Of a DNA stretch of 64,000 bases, positions 34,005 through 45,990 are shown in pieces. The DNA is from Paramyrothecium sp. XJ0827 (Eukaryota; Ascomycota; Sordariomycetes; Hypocreales; Stachybotryaceae). The position numbers and the translations under genes are program-made. Where the stretch lies: the NCBI GenBank assembly GCA_020881915.1, contig JAJFPB010000012.1:434001-498000 (forward strand), read 5' to 3'. Below the pieces are notes generated by a model. That model saw only the letters and a list, made by a program, of their open reading frames with translations. It made no database searches and had not been told where the DNA came from. Every line of letters begins with the position of its first letter. The stretch's first letter is position 1.

Positions 34005-37000
34005 ATGGTTGAGCCTATCGCAGTCATCGGCTCGGGATGCCGTTTCCCAGGAGGCGCCGACACGCCCTCAAAGCTCTGGGCTCTGATCCACCACCCCCAC
34101 GACTTGAGCCGGAAGCCCAGCCGGTTCAACATCGACCCCTTCTTGCACCCTGTCGGCACGCACCACGGCACCACAAACGCAGCCAAGTCGTACTGGCTGG
34201 AGGACTCTGGTCGAAGCAACGTGGCGCAGTTCGACGCCGGGTTCTTCAACATCCAGCCCGCCGAGGTGGAGGCCATGGACCCGCAGCAGCGCCTGCTGCT
34301 CGAGGTCGTGTACGACGGACTCTGCGCCGCTGGCCAGCCCATGGAGAAGCTGCGCGGGTCTAACACGGCCGTCTACGTGGGCATGATGTGCGACGACTAC
34401 AACACCATGCTGGCTCGCGACTGGGAGAGCCTGCCTCGATATGCCGCGACTGGCCTCGAGCGAGCCGTCACATCGAACCGCGTTTCTTACTTCTTTGACT
34501 GGCGCGGCCCAAGCATGACCGTAGACACTGCTTGCTCGAGCAGCATGGTGGCGCTCGACCAGGCAGTACAGGTCTTGCGAAGTGGAAAGTCCAAGGTCGC
34601 TGTGGCAGCCGGAACAAGTCTGATTTTGAGTCCCGGTACGTATGCGGATCCAAATCACCAACCCTTTTCCCTCTTCTATACTTGCTCCTTTCCGTCCTCT
34701 TCCCAGCGTCCTCTATCACAGATAGTTTCCATCCTAATTCCCACTTCTTCCGTTGTCTCTTGCTGGTACCGTAAAAGAATTTGAGCTGACATGGACCACT
34801 TCACGTCTCACAGCCATGTACATTTCTGAAAGCAATCTCGGCATGCTCTCGCCCACTGGCCGCTGTGCCATGTGGGACGTCGAGGCAGACGGCTACACGC
34901 GCGGAGAGGGTGTTGCCGCCGTCATTCTCAAGACGCTTTCGCAGGCCCTGGCTGACAACGACCCCATCGAATGCATCATTCGCGACACCGCTGTCAACCA
35001 AGACGGCCGCACACCAGGCCTCACCATGCCGAGCTCCTCTGCCCAGGCCGCCTTGATACACGAGTGCTACGCTCGCGCCGGCCTGGATCCCATCAACCGC
35101 CCACAGGATCGCCCACAGTTCTTCCACGCCCACGGCACCGGTACGCAGGCTGGTGACCCGCAGGAAGCCGAGGCCATCTCGACCGCCCTGTTCCCCGCGG
35201 GCTCGAACGTAGCCAGCCAAGCCGGTAAGCTGCTTGTGGGCTCCGTCAAGACGGTCATCGGCCATACCGAGGGCACCGCTGGACTGGCCAGTCTGATCAG
35301 CACGTCCATGGCTCTTCGTCACAAGATCGTGCCCCCTAACCTGCACTTCAACACCTTGAACCCCAAGGTAGCACCCTTCTTCAAGCATCTGGATATCCCG
35401 ACGGCTCCCACACCGTGGGCGGTTCGAGAAGGGCACGTGAGAAGGGCCAGTGTCAACAGGTAAGTGCAAATATTGTCACTCATCAACCGCATGGGTTCTA
35501 GCACATCCATGGCGGTATCGATCTTCAAGCTAACCTCAGTTCTCTTCTCTCTAGTTTCGGCTTTGGTGGCACCAATGCCCATTGCATTTTGGAAGAGGTT
35601 ACTCCAGAGCTGAAAGGCAACACCTTGGTCAACAAATCCTCGAGCCTCCTCTACACGCCCCTCGTCTTCTCCGCGGCTTCTGAGGCAGCTCTCCGAGCCA
35701 CATTGGACCAGTATCTCAGCTACTTGATCGAAAACCCTACAGTGGACATTGCAAGCCTGGCGTATACGCTGCAGCACAGGCGCTCTGCGCTCCCTTACCG
35801 CACGACTGTGGCTGCGACTACGGTCCAAGACGCCATCCAATCTCTGACAGCTCTGGTTGGCGCGGCCCCCGATGCCAAAGAAGCGGCCGATTTTGGCACT
35901 CGCTTCACAACACTGGCAAAGCCGGCCCAGATCCTCGGTGTCTTCACTGGACAGGGCGCACAATGGCCGCGCATGGGCGCTGAGCTGATCGAGACCTCCC
36001 CCTTCGCCGCGGCTCGTCTTGACGAGATGGATGCGGCGCTGCAGGGCCTGAACCCGGAACACCCGTCCTGGAGTCTTAGAGATCAGCTTTTGGCCGGCAA
36101 GGACACGTCACGCATCGCCGAGGCCGCTCTCTCGCAGCCCCTTTGCACCGCCGTTCAGGTTCTCCTGGTCGACGTCCTCCGCGAAGCCGGCGTGACCTTC
36201 AGCGCTGTTGTTGGCCACTCTTCGGGCGAGATTGGCGCAGCGTACGCCGCAGGGCTCATCTCTGCACGAGATGCCATTCGCATTGCCTATTTCCGAGGCG
36301 TCCACGCCAAGCTGGCGGCAAGCCCCAACGCTCACAACCCTGCCGGTGCGATGATGGCTGTCGGCATCTCGGCCGAGGAGGCAAACGCTATCTGCAAGAA
36401 GAGATTCGCCGGCCGCATGCAGCTCGCTGCCGTGAACTCGGGCTCAACTGTCACGCTAAGCGGCGACGAGGATGCCGTCGACGAGGCGGAACAGCTCTTC
36501 AAGAGCCAAGGCACCTTTGCCCGTAAGCTCAAGGTCGACACTGCGTATCACAGCGCGCACATGGGCCCCTGCGCCAGCCCCTACCTTGCATCTCTGGACA
36601 ACAGCCAGATCTGCCCTAGCCAGCCGAGCGATGACTCTAAGACTGTATGGTACTCGAGCGTCTTCGAGGGTGAGCCCATGAGCCGTGATTTGCTCACCAA
36701 CCAGTACTGGGTGGACAACATGTGCAGCCCTGTGCTCTTTGCAGGAGCACTTGAGAATGCCGTCAAGCACGCTGGTCCATTTGACCTGGCCGTCGAGGTT
36801 GGGCCTCATCCCGCCCTCAAAGGCCCTGCGACTTCCACAACGGGCAGCGACCTTCCATACACCGGACTGTTGTCCCGTGGTCAAAGTGATGTGAAGAGTC
36901 TCAGCTCCGCCCTGGGCTTCATCTGGACACGTATCGGCTTCAATAGCGTCCAGTTCTCCGCTGTGCAAACACTTCTATCTGGCATCCAGTCCGAAAGGGT

Positions 37001-40000
37001 AGTCCAGGACCTCCCAGCATACCCCTTCGAGCATCAGCGCACGTACTGGGCCGGCAGCCGCGTGTCCAACCACTTCAAGCACAGACGCGCCATCGATGTT
37101 CCGAACCCTGTGCTGGGCTCGCCATGCTCTGAGGCCATCACGCCGGGCGAGTTCCAGTGGCGCAACGTCCTGCGACCCGACGACATGGTTTGGCTCAAGG
37201 GCCACATGCTGCAGGGCCAGACTGTCTTCCCCGCCACGGCATACGTGAGCATGGCGGTTGAAGCTGCCAAGTCGCTTGCGGCTGGTGCCTCCATCAGTGT
37301 CTTTGAGATCACCAAGATGGACATCCCCCGCGCGATAGCCTTTGACCATGATGGCGCCAGCGTCGAGACCATCTTCAGTGTGGCCTCTGTGGATTCTTCC
37401 GAGCCGGGACTGGTCACAGCCGAGTGGGCCTGCTACTCCGTGGCCGAGGGCGGTGATAACTTGGTCTTGAACGCGAAGGGACATATCACCGGTCGCCTGG
37501 CCCCGGCTGCTGCCGACACGCTACCTCGAGAAGCTACGGATCCGTTCAACCTGGTTGATGTCACGGAGAATTCCTTCTACAACAACCTCTCCAAGATCGG
37601 CTATGGCTACTCTTCACCCTTCCAAGGCCTCCGAGACATTCGCCGCAAGCCTGGATACAGCGTCGGTACTTTGCTGGATGAGTCGGGATCCTCGTGGGAG
37701 AATAGCTTAGTTCTACACCCTGGCATGCTGGACTCGGCTTTGCAAACCATCTTTGCGGCCTGGTCGTACCCCGGCGACACCCAGCTCCCATCGCTTCACG
37801 TACCCGTCTCCATCGATGCCATCACCGTCAACGCGTACTTCACTCCGCTTGGCGATGGCGGCAAGCAGGAGCGCTTGCAGTACGAGACGTCTCTTCGGAG
37901 CAGAAGCCCTGCCAAGGTCACCGGTGACGTCTCCCTGCACACGACAGACGGACACGCCTTCGTGAGCCTTGAAGGCATAGCGCTGGTGCCATTCTCCCCA
38001 GCATCACCCAAGAACGATGTGCCGATGTTTTCTCACTTCCAGCGCAAGGTTGCGTCCCCCGACGGCGAGCTTGCCGCTGCCGGGGAGAGGCTGTCCGACT
38101 ACGAAGTCCAGCTGTACAAGGATGCTGATCGTGTCTCATACTACTACGCGCGCAAGGCAGCGCTCTCCATTCCCATCGATGAACGCCAAGGTCTTCTACC
38201 TCATTTCCAGCGCTATCTCAGCTGGTGCGACCGTATCGTGGACATGGTCACAAGCGGTGCGCTTCCCAAAGTCGGTCCTGCGTGCAATGCCGACACCCAA
38301 GAGGACATTGACCATGTGCTGGCGCGTTACCCAGACCGCAAGGACATGCGCTTTGTTCAAGTTGTCGGTGACAACCTAGTACCTGTCATCCGCGAAGGCA
38401 ACTCCATGCTTGAACACATGAACCAAGACGGGCTTCTCCGCGCCTTCTACGAGGAGAACGCTCTGTGCGGTGGGCCTAGCAACCGCTGGTTGTCCCGCCT
38501 GGTGTCCCAAATCTCTCATCGCTTCCCAGCCCTCAACATCTTCGAGATTGGAGCTGGAACCGGAGCCACTACTGCCTCGGTCTTCCGTGCCCTGGGTGGC
38601 GCCTACGCCTCGTACACGTTCACCGACATCTCAAGCGGCTTCTTCAATGCCGCCGAGGAGCGTTTCCAAGAACACAGCAACCGGATGGCCTTCAAGACAT
38701 TCAACATGGAGAAGGACCCGTCTGATCAGGGATTTACCGCCGGCACCTACGATGTGATCGTCGCCGTCAACGTGCTCCACGTCTCGGCCGACATGGAAGC
38801 CTCTTTGTCCAACATCCGCCGGCTGCTGAAGCCCGGAGGCTACCTCCTCGTCGGCGAACTCACGTCCATCGACTTGCTATTTACTGGCATGACGGTCGGA
38901 ACCCTCCCTGGATGGTGGATCGGCGCAGAAACGGGACGGCCATGGGGCCCATTGCTTGACCTGAACCAGTGGGATTCCCTACTGAAGAAGACGGGATTCG
39001 CCGGCCTTGACACCGTGACACCGGACATTAGCGATTCTCTGCCCATGAGCGTCTTCGTTTCTCAGGCAGTTAATGACCAGGTCACACTCCTCCGAAGCCC
39101 GCTCGCCGCAAAGGAGAGACCGGCCGGTGTCCGAAATGATGGCCTGGCCATTATTGGCGGACTCACTTCAACCGTCCACAGCCTGAGCCGAGAGGTGCAC
39201 GATGTTTTAGACCATCGCTTCCAGAACAAACAGTTCTTTGACACCGTGCAGGACTTTGCATCATCTGCCATGCCTTCATCCGCCGCAAGCTCCGGGCCTG
39301 TCACTGTCCTGTGTCTCACGGACCTGGACAAGCCCTACCTGGAAGACATGACACCCGAGAAGTTCGCCGCCCTCAAGGTCTTGTTTGCCACAGCGGGAAC
39401 CATGATTTGGGTCACTCGCGGATCGAGAGATGATTCCCCGTACAGTTACATGATGACTGGAATCCTCCACACCGTGAAGACGGAGAATCCCAGTCTCAAC
39501 ATTCAAATCTACGATCTTGACCCCGACGCTCCCAGCGGCGGTATCCAGCCCGAGACTCCCGCCGATTTGGCAGATGGCTTGCTGAGACAGCACCTCCTCC
39601 ACAGCTGGGGCCTGGGCTCCAACACTGACGGCTTGCTGTGGTTGAACGAGCCAGAGGTTTTCGTCAGCGAGGGCCGCCAGCTGATAACGAGACTCATCCC
39701 AGATCACGAGAAGAACGCGCGATACAACTCTCAGCGAAGAGAGGTCTGGGCTGAGGCTAACCCAGCCAAGGACAAGCTCGCTCTAATTGGCACGGGCCAT
39801 GGTAGGGACAGCGCTTTCGAGCTGCAGAAGGTGACACCATTGAGAGCCGCTCCTCTTCGAAACAGCAATATCCGTACGGTTCAGGTTACGCAGTCATTGC
39901 TCCAGAGTGTCACAGTGAGCGGCGCCGGACTCTTGAGACTTTTCACTGGAGTCGATGTCAAGACCGGAGAGACGGTGCTTGCCCTTGCTCACTCCAGCGA

Positions 40001-42050
40001 ATCTCCAGCAGTTGTGCCGGCAGCGTGGTGCTTGCCTGTCCCTGAGGCGCCGGCACCGCACACGCTCATCTCAGTTGCTGCGAGCCTGCTCGCTGAGTAT
40101 CTCCTTCTCTTGACTCCTCCAGGTGGTACTCTGCTTGTGCAAGAGCCGGACGCTGCGCTTGAGTCCGCACTGCTCGCCCAAGCCAGCATCAAGAAGGTCA
40201 ACCCCGTCTTCGTGACCTCCAGCCTCCGCAGCCGCCGAGCCGCGTCTTCGATCTTCCTCCACCCCAAGTTCCCTCGGCACACTGTCCGATCCGTTGTACC
40301 TAAGAACACTGCCGTGTTCGTTGCCTTCTCGCGAGGCGCGGAGTCTGATGTTGTGCGGGACGCCATCGCTGATTGCTTGGGACCTGGATGCCTTCGTATC
40401 AGCGAGGAGACTGTGCTGAGCAACGCAGTCATTCCATACCCGCAATCCGACTCAATCAACTTGTTGCCAAGGCTTGAGGTGGCTTGGAGCAGGGCTGCAC
40501 AGTCCGCTGACAACGATATTGCTTCTGTTAAGAGCCTGTCGCTGGCAAGCCTTTCGGGTCACTCGGGTATTGGAGAGCCACTTACCGTAGTCGACTGGAC
40601 CGTGGCCGAGACAATCCCGGCAAAGGTGCAGCCCATTGACCGCGGAACGCTCTTCCGACCCGACAGGACATACTTCTTCGCGGGCATGGCCGGTGAGCTG
40701 GGCCAGTCCCTTGCGGAGTGGCTGATTGACCACGGCGCGCGGTTCGTGGTTCTCTCAAGCCGCAGCCCGAAGGTGCACCCTAAGTTCATCGCAGAGATGA
40801 AGTCGCGGTACGGGGCGGTCGTCCAGGCCATCTCCCTCGACGTTACCTCGCGCGATTCCCTGCAGCTGGCTCACGCCGTCATCGGCGCCGCAATGCCTCC
40901 CATTGCGGGAGTGCTCAACGGAGCCATGATTCTCGACGATGACCTCTTCGCCAACATGACGTACGAGCAGTTCACGCGCGTCACGCGGCCCAAGGTGGTG
41001 GGCACCCAGCTGCTTGACGAGCTCTTCTACGACGACGCCTCGCTCGACTTCTTCGTCGTGGCGTCCAGCATTGCCTCGGTCATCGGCTTCAGCGGTCAGA
41101 GCAACTACTCGGCCGCCAACCAGTTCATGACGGGTCTGGTTCACCAGCGACGCAAGCGCGGTGTCGTCGGCTCCACAATGAGCATTCCCGGTGTGTTGGG
41201 CCTCGGGTACGCAGCCAACCAGGCCAACTTTGACTTTGACTACTTCCAGTCCATCGGATACATCAACATTAGCGAGCAAGACCTGCACGTTCTCTTCGCG
41301 GAGGCCGTGTTGTCAGGACGTACCGAGTCGGGCTTGAAGGGAGAGGTCGCCATGGGTGTCAACTTCATTCCAGCCGACCTCACCGTCAAGGATGCCCACA
41401 AGCGTGATGCCAAGTTCAAGCATTTCATTACCAATGATGCGGACAAGGCTGCTGCGGGTGGATCACAGGCCGGCGCCCAGTCTCACACTCGCGTCAAGGT
41501 CTTGCTACAGGAGGCTAAGAACTGGGACTCGGCGTACGCGGTGACCCGAGATGCCTTCCTCCAGCACCTCACCCGGATGCTGCGGCTCAGTGAGGACAGC
41601 AAGTTGGAAGAGAAGGTCCCGCTGATCGAGCAAGGCGTGGACTCTCTTGTCGCTGTCGATATTCGCGCTTGGTTCCTGAAGGAATTGGCCGTCGACGTGC
41701 CCACGCTCAAGGTGCTAGGCGGCGGTTCTATTGCCGACCTCGTCAAAGCTGCGCTCGACAAAATGCCTGACGTCGCGCAGTCGGATGCTCCCAGCACCGC
41801 GCCCAAGCCTGCAGAGCCGGTTGTTGCAACCGCAGAGGCCAGCACTGGCAGTGCACCAGCCTCATCTCCCCAGTCGAGGGGCCGCAGTCCCGTCTTTTCG
41901 CCCACGCTATCAGACGGTTCGAACTCTGGCGCAGCCACCTCGCCCTCCAGGTTGTCAATCGACGAGCAAAACCCCTCCAAACTTGATATTGCTGCTTCTT
42001 TAGGATTTAGGGCTGATGAGATTTTATGGAAGGGCGTTTCAGGGCAATGA
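34005..42050 (+). CDS. Highly reducing polyketide synthase, KS-AT-DH-cMeT-(ER0)-KR-ACP, three exons, 2590 aa
   Basis: Exons are 34005-34635, 34814-35459 and 35555-42050, with consistent phases. KS (1-430): DTACSSS, HGTGT and GHTEG carry the Cys-His-His triad. AT (about 550-870): [16 protein letters not shown] (about 940-1230): [11 protein letters not shown] with His near 974, and [10 protein letters not shown] with the Asp near 1150. C-methyltransferase: [11 protein letters not shown] near 1424. Between cMeT and KR the ER region remains in length, but the NADPH motif is replaced ([10 protein letters not shown]), so enoyl reduction in cis is not expected. [10 protein letters not shown] near 2134 and SNYSAANQF near 2275. 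ACP: GVDSL near 2452. A Pro/Ser/Ala-rich tail follows, with no thioesterase, reductase, condensation or acyltransferase domain. The KS resembles PKS-NRPS-related HR-PKSs (HHGTTN after the N-terminal arm). The expected product is a methylated, unsaturated chain released by another enzyme or by pyrone formation. Confidence 0.96.
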
Positions 42051-42904
42051 GTTTAATTTGATATACGAATGGAGGAGATTTGAATTACAATTTGTTCCAC
42101 AATTCAAAGATCTTGGATTTCTTATGTTTGGGTTGCAAATGGGAAACATAGAAACATGATGGTATGTAGTCGGGGGGGGATTATGAGTACACATGGTGCA
42201 AACAATTTGGACAAAGCTGTGTATTCGGTAAGGTTTTCATAGCACACATAGACAATAGTTCATAAAAGAGTTTTCATACAATCAGCATGTTCGAAGCAGG
42301 GAATGCACCTGGTCCGGCCTAGCAGACGGACAATCAGGCGGTACATGGCAAGATGTTGCGTTCGAGTAGGTCAGCTCGGCAAGCCGTCTCTGCGATTTGT
42401 TCACAATTGCCAATTCTGCACCATGGTAAAGGTTGCAATGATGACAGTTTACAGCAACCTTCGTGTGCCGGCGAGGGATGCTGGTAAACCAAATGCATTG
42501 GAGCTGACTGCCAAGCCTTCTGACTGACCGATATAAGCTGCCCAGCCAAGGCAGCGTCGTATAGCAAATGCTTGAAATCCTTCTACAGGGCTTTCACCAA
42601 CCAGTGCTGGCTACGGAGTCTGAAGAGCAGATCCAAAGCAGGAAGATCCCCTGGTTAATTACGTAGCTACTTGATCCTTCAGTAGACTCGGAAGGCTGAG
42701 TCTGGATTAGGATCGTGAACCCTGCAGCCTGGGCAGTGATATCACCTATGACATCACATCCATACTTTTCAAGTCGCTGCAAGGTTCCTTTGAGCCGCAT
42801 GAGAGCTGAGATTGAAGGCTACTCTGGTTTTTTTATAAGCTGTGGACCATGCTGAAGAATAATCTTCGGTGATAGTTTCGCACACCAATAGTCTCATCGC
42901 AAAC
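42051..42904. other. 3' flank of the PKS gene; no gene recognised
   Basis: AT-rich 3' flank, then unstructured sequence. No condensation-domain or other NRPS coding is seen in any frame, so the PKS is not followed by a split NRPS half. Confidence 0.55.
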
Positions 42905-43733
42905 ATGGCGTCCTCACTGGCTGCCAACGCTTCATCGTCCTACAGCTTTCTAGGCTACAATCTATCGCAGCCCTACCCCGGTACTCTGCTGCCAGACAGC
43001 CAATTTAGCTGGGACATTTCCGTATGGGGGAACGTCCCATATCAAAATAGTTCGGATCTCATAACATGGACGGAATTTAACCTTGGTGCCGATGAAGACT
43101 TAGTGAGAAGCGACGGTTTCCAAGTTGACGAGTCATGGTGGTTCTGTGGAAGGGCTTTTGGGAAGAGCAGGAGTGCAAGCGACGAAGTCAACGAGAACTG
43201 TGAGGGTTTCGTGTCGGATGAGTGCTTGGAGGCCTTGCAATCGACTGCACAAACCCACAACTACTGCGGCTCGATCCCAATTCCGGACGCGTGCGATGAT
43301 GAAGATTTCCACGGCATCAGCTATGGCTGGAGTAAGTATCCCAATTGCAGCCCTACAATCAAAATACTGACATTTATCTCTTCCAGAGAAGCAACTCCAC
43401 GACTATAGGGGATACCATAATGAAACGGGACGCATTGCAGATGGCTCCAAGGTCTCTTTTGGAGGTTTGGCTACCGGCCGGCAGGAGCGGGACAATTACA
43501 CCTATTACGACGAAGCCATTCGGGACGTTGCTATTGTGATAATTGGCTTTGCTGAGGCGCCGGAGAACAACAGGACCAGGCCGACCACAGTTTTGCCCGG
43601 CACCCTGAAGTGCATGGCTGCAAACCCTCAAGGTGCTAGCAGAAGTCTGGATGAAGGAAGCGCATCCTCGCGGGGCATTCCACTTTTGGTTGGGGGTGTG
43701 CTGGCTTTGATATCGTGTGCCTTTTTAGTCTAA
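42905..43733 (+). CDS. Protein with C-terminal GPI-anchor/membrane signal, two exons, 257 aa
   Basis: Exons are 42905-43331 and 43387-43733. The phase-1 junction gives YGW-KKQLHDYRGYHNETG, whereas the alternative acceptor frames stop early. The C-terminus has the form of a GPI-attachment signal: small residues (GSASSRG) followed by a hydrophobic stretch (IPLLVGGVLALISCAFLV) ending the protein. Several Asn-X-Ser/Thr sites (NAS, NLS, NSS, NYT, NRT) and paired cysteines support a wall or surface location. Yet no signal peptide is visible at the ATG (MASSLAANASSSYSFLGYN). Either an upstream exon is missing or the tail is an ordinary membrane anchor. No known family. It marks the right edge of the PKS neighbourhood. 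Confidence 0.65.
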
Positions 43734-43797
43734 AGCTTCGGCCTCGACGATCATCATCACCGGACGCCCCGGTGCGATGTTTCGATACCAAGCAACA

Positions 43798-43879
43798 GCG
43801 TGATTGGTTTAGTGGTAAAATTCTCCGTTGCCATCCGAGCAACGTCGGGGAGCCCTGGGTTCGATTCCCAGATCACGCA
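43798..43879 (+). tRNA. tRNA-Gly (anticodon GCC) with an 11-nt intron
   Basis: The acceptor stem GCGTGAT pairs with ATCACGC. The D-arm is TGGTTTAGTGGTAAAA-like. The anticodon stem CTCCG/CGGGG encloses TTGCCAT with GCC at 43830-43832. The T-arm is CTGGG-TTCGATT-CCCAG and the discriminator is A (43879). An 11-base insertion (43834-43844) sits one base 3' of the anticodon, the canonical site of nuclear tRNA introns. Without it the tRNA is 71 nt, the normal size for tRNA-Gly. TTCGATT provides the internal B box. Confidence 0.93.
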
Positions 43880-43885
43880 AGAGTC

Positions 43886-43893
43886 TTTTTTTT
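43886..43893 (+). terminator. RNA polymerase III terminator (T8)
   Basis: A run of eight T begins six bases after the tRNA-Gly 3' end, as expected for Pol III termination. Confidence 0.85.
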
Positions 43894-44459
43894 GCGTGTT
43901 GGAGGCGCCTGTTGGGTTTGGTTGGCGTTCTTTTTACTACAGTACAATAATGTTTATGGTTGAAAATGCGGTTGTGAAACAGCCAACCCCACAGAGGGCT
44001 GAGACTTCAATAATTCTTTGTGGTCACAACTAATATAGACCTACAACCCGATTAATTGTGAGAGAGCAACTAAGATGCATGATGAATTATTTTGCGAACC
44101 CTTGAGAAATTGCGCGAAGAAGGCGATATGAATGCTATCTGGATCCAATCCTCGGACCTTTCATTTCTAACATCCCAATATGTATATTCTGGGGGGTATA
44201 GGGTAAGCAAATACAATGAGCCACAGACATTGGTTTACTTCTACCTCCAACACGATGACTAGATTTATACTTGATTATGCTTGCATTCAAGGCTGGATCT
44301 CGTGATCGACCGGAAATTGAACTACATGTGATAGCATTCTGCCATACTCGTCATACTTAAGGGCTACCCAAGCGCGCCAAACAATTGTTTTCACTAGGTG
44401 CTAGCTGCCACACGAAATCTTTGGAATGCCGGCTCGCCTCGAAACGTACTACAATGCAT

Positions 44460-45990
44460 ACACTTAAATTGTAAATTTTAGATGAGAGGCCTTGTTCGTA
44501 GGGTTGTCGACTCCATACTTGGACCATGTCAAGCGGACAGCAGAGATATGTCCAGGGCTGTTGTTGGTACGGCAAACCACACCCACAATCTAGAAACCCC
44601 ATACATTTTTGCCATGATCGAGGTTCCCATAAGCAAAGAAGTCGAATTCCATTCTAGAAACGATCTTTGTGAGCTGACGATAGTTTTCCGGCATTCCTGA
44701 AGAAGGATGCACACCGATGGTAGTGGGAAGCCTTCGCCATTGAAATTGTGGAAACAAAAGCGACCTCTTGAAGAAATTCTTGTCCAAAGGGGGCCGCGTC
44801 GTTGACAAGAACGTTATAGTGGTAGCTGAAGGCAGCACCGTTCTTCGCTTAAGTTTCGGCACCAGACTTTGAGGAGCATGCAGCGAACTTCGCCAATACG
44901 CCATTGCCATTTCCCGCTACTGACCAATAAGAGTATGTGGTGTTTAGGCAGTCCCCAAGACTTGCAAAAAAACCCTGCGTAGGATCGTCTAGGTAGGTAC
45001 AAGGCTGCAATCACTGCTGCAGCAGCGCGGTCAACCTTGGCTTCGCTAAGCACGGCGAGGAACTTGTCGGTCGTCTTGGCACCGCTGTTGGGCCAAAGAC
45101 GGGCCCTCACCAGAGCTGGTTGTAGTAGGCTGGCATTTCGAGCACTAAATGATCCTATTTGAGCTGTTTGTGAGTAAGTTCAAGAAATCGGCGTGCACGA
45201 CCTGGCCCTAGCTCATGATGTAGGCTGTGAAGGGGCTGTTAAGGATGTCGCTGAGTCTAGCTGTCAATACCCTCGGCAGACGGGCAGCGGAGTTTTTGTC
45301 GTTCTCACAGTTGGTCGCATGAAGAATCTGGGATTAAAAACCATAATGATTGAACTACAATCATGAACTTGCCGGAGGGCGGACAGCTGCTGCTCAAGCA
45401 GGCTCACCGAGTGTCTCACAGCGACATCAAAAAGTTCATCAAGTCGACCACTGTGCGCCACTAACTGTGGGCCACCACTTTTCGCCCTGGCGTTTCCGCC
45501 AAACATCGTGAAGGGGTCGGGTCCGTTCCCAAACGCAGCAATATTAGCATTGACCCAGTGCAGAGCCAGGCACTGGTTGCGAGAGCCAAGGAGCTAGGCG
45601 TACTCATCTGCAAGGTCTAGGCCGTACAGAACCCCCCATACGTGAAGATGATGGATGAGAGTGACTGCGGTGATTGGAGTTTCTATTTCGATAGACTGGG
45701 TCGCGGTCAAAATGGTGTCGTTTGGTGGGTCGACGCCGCCTCACTCAATAAACACCATCACCATGATTTGGAATAGCTCTCGGACAAAAAATGGCCGAGT
45801 ACATGTCGTCTGTACGAGAGTAAGTTCCATTTTGTTGTCTGACATCCATCCATCACTCGCTAGCAATATCCTGATCCCTTCGGTACCCTTCAGCGCCTTG
45901 TTGGGATACTGGACTCATACTGGTCCATCGAATTTCTTAGATGCCTTGAATTGCGAACCTGTCACGAGTACGCCACAAGTGGCAGCATCG
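44460..45990 (-). pseudogene. Decayed type-B carboxylesterase/lipase
   Basis: Read on the minus strand, pieces of one esterase appear in order through shifting frames. First come SIEIETPITAV and GLDLADEYA (about 45700-45590), then a TAG, then NQCLALHWVNANIAAFG. The nucleophile elbow (about 45503-45486) reads GGNARA where GESAGA is expected. Then comes RLWPNSGAKTTDKFLAVLSE (about 45100). After a frame change come PPLDKNF, GMPENYRQLTKIVSRM and YGNLDHGKN (44800-44610). The end is TWSKYGVDNPTNK (about 44520-44480). The catalytic Ser is lost (AGC to AAC type change), and there are several stops and shifts. Intact relatives hydrolyse esters outside the cell. The changes at the elbow are G-to-A transitions, which would fit repeat-induced point mutation, but age alone could explain them. 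Confidence 0.7.

Noticed and set aside
34468..34719. Minus-strand frames opposite the KS domain
   Set aside because: Antisense of conserved ketosynthase sequence and intron; no independent evidence.
42051..42904. Possible condensation or release domain after the PKS
   Set aside because: No HHxxxDG-type, thioesterase or reductase motif in any frame downstream of the stop codon.
43345..43539. Alternative reading frame of the GPI-like gene's second exon
   Set aside because: Stops after 60 residues; the phase-1 splice gives a longer frame ending in a membrane signal.
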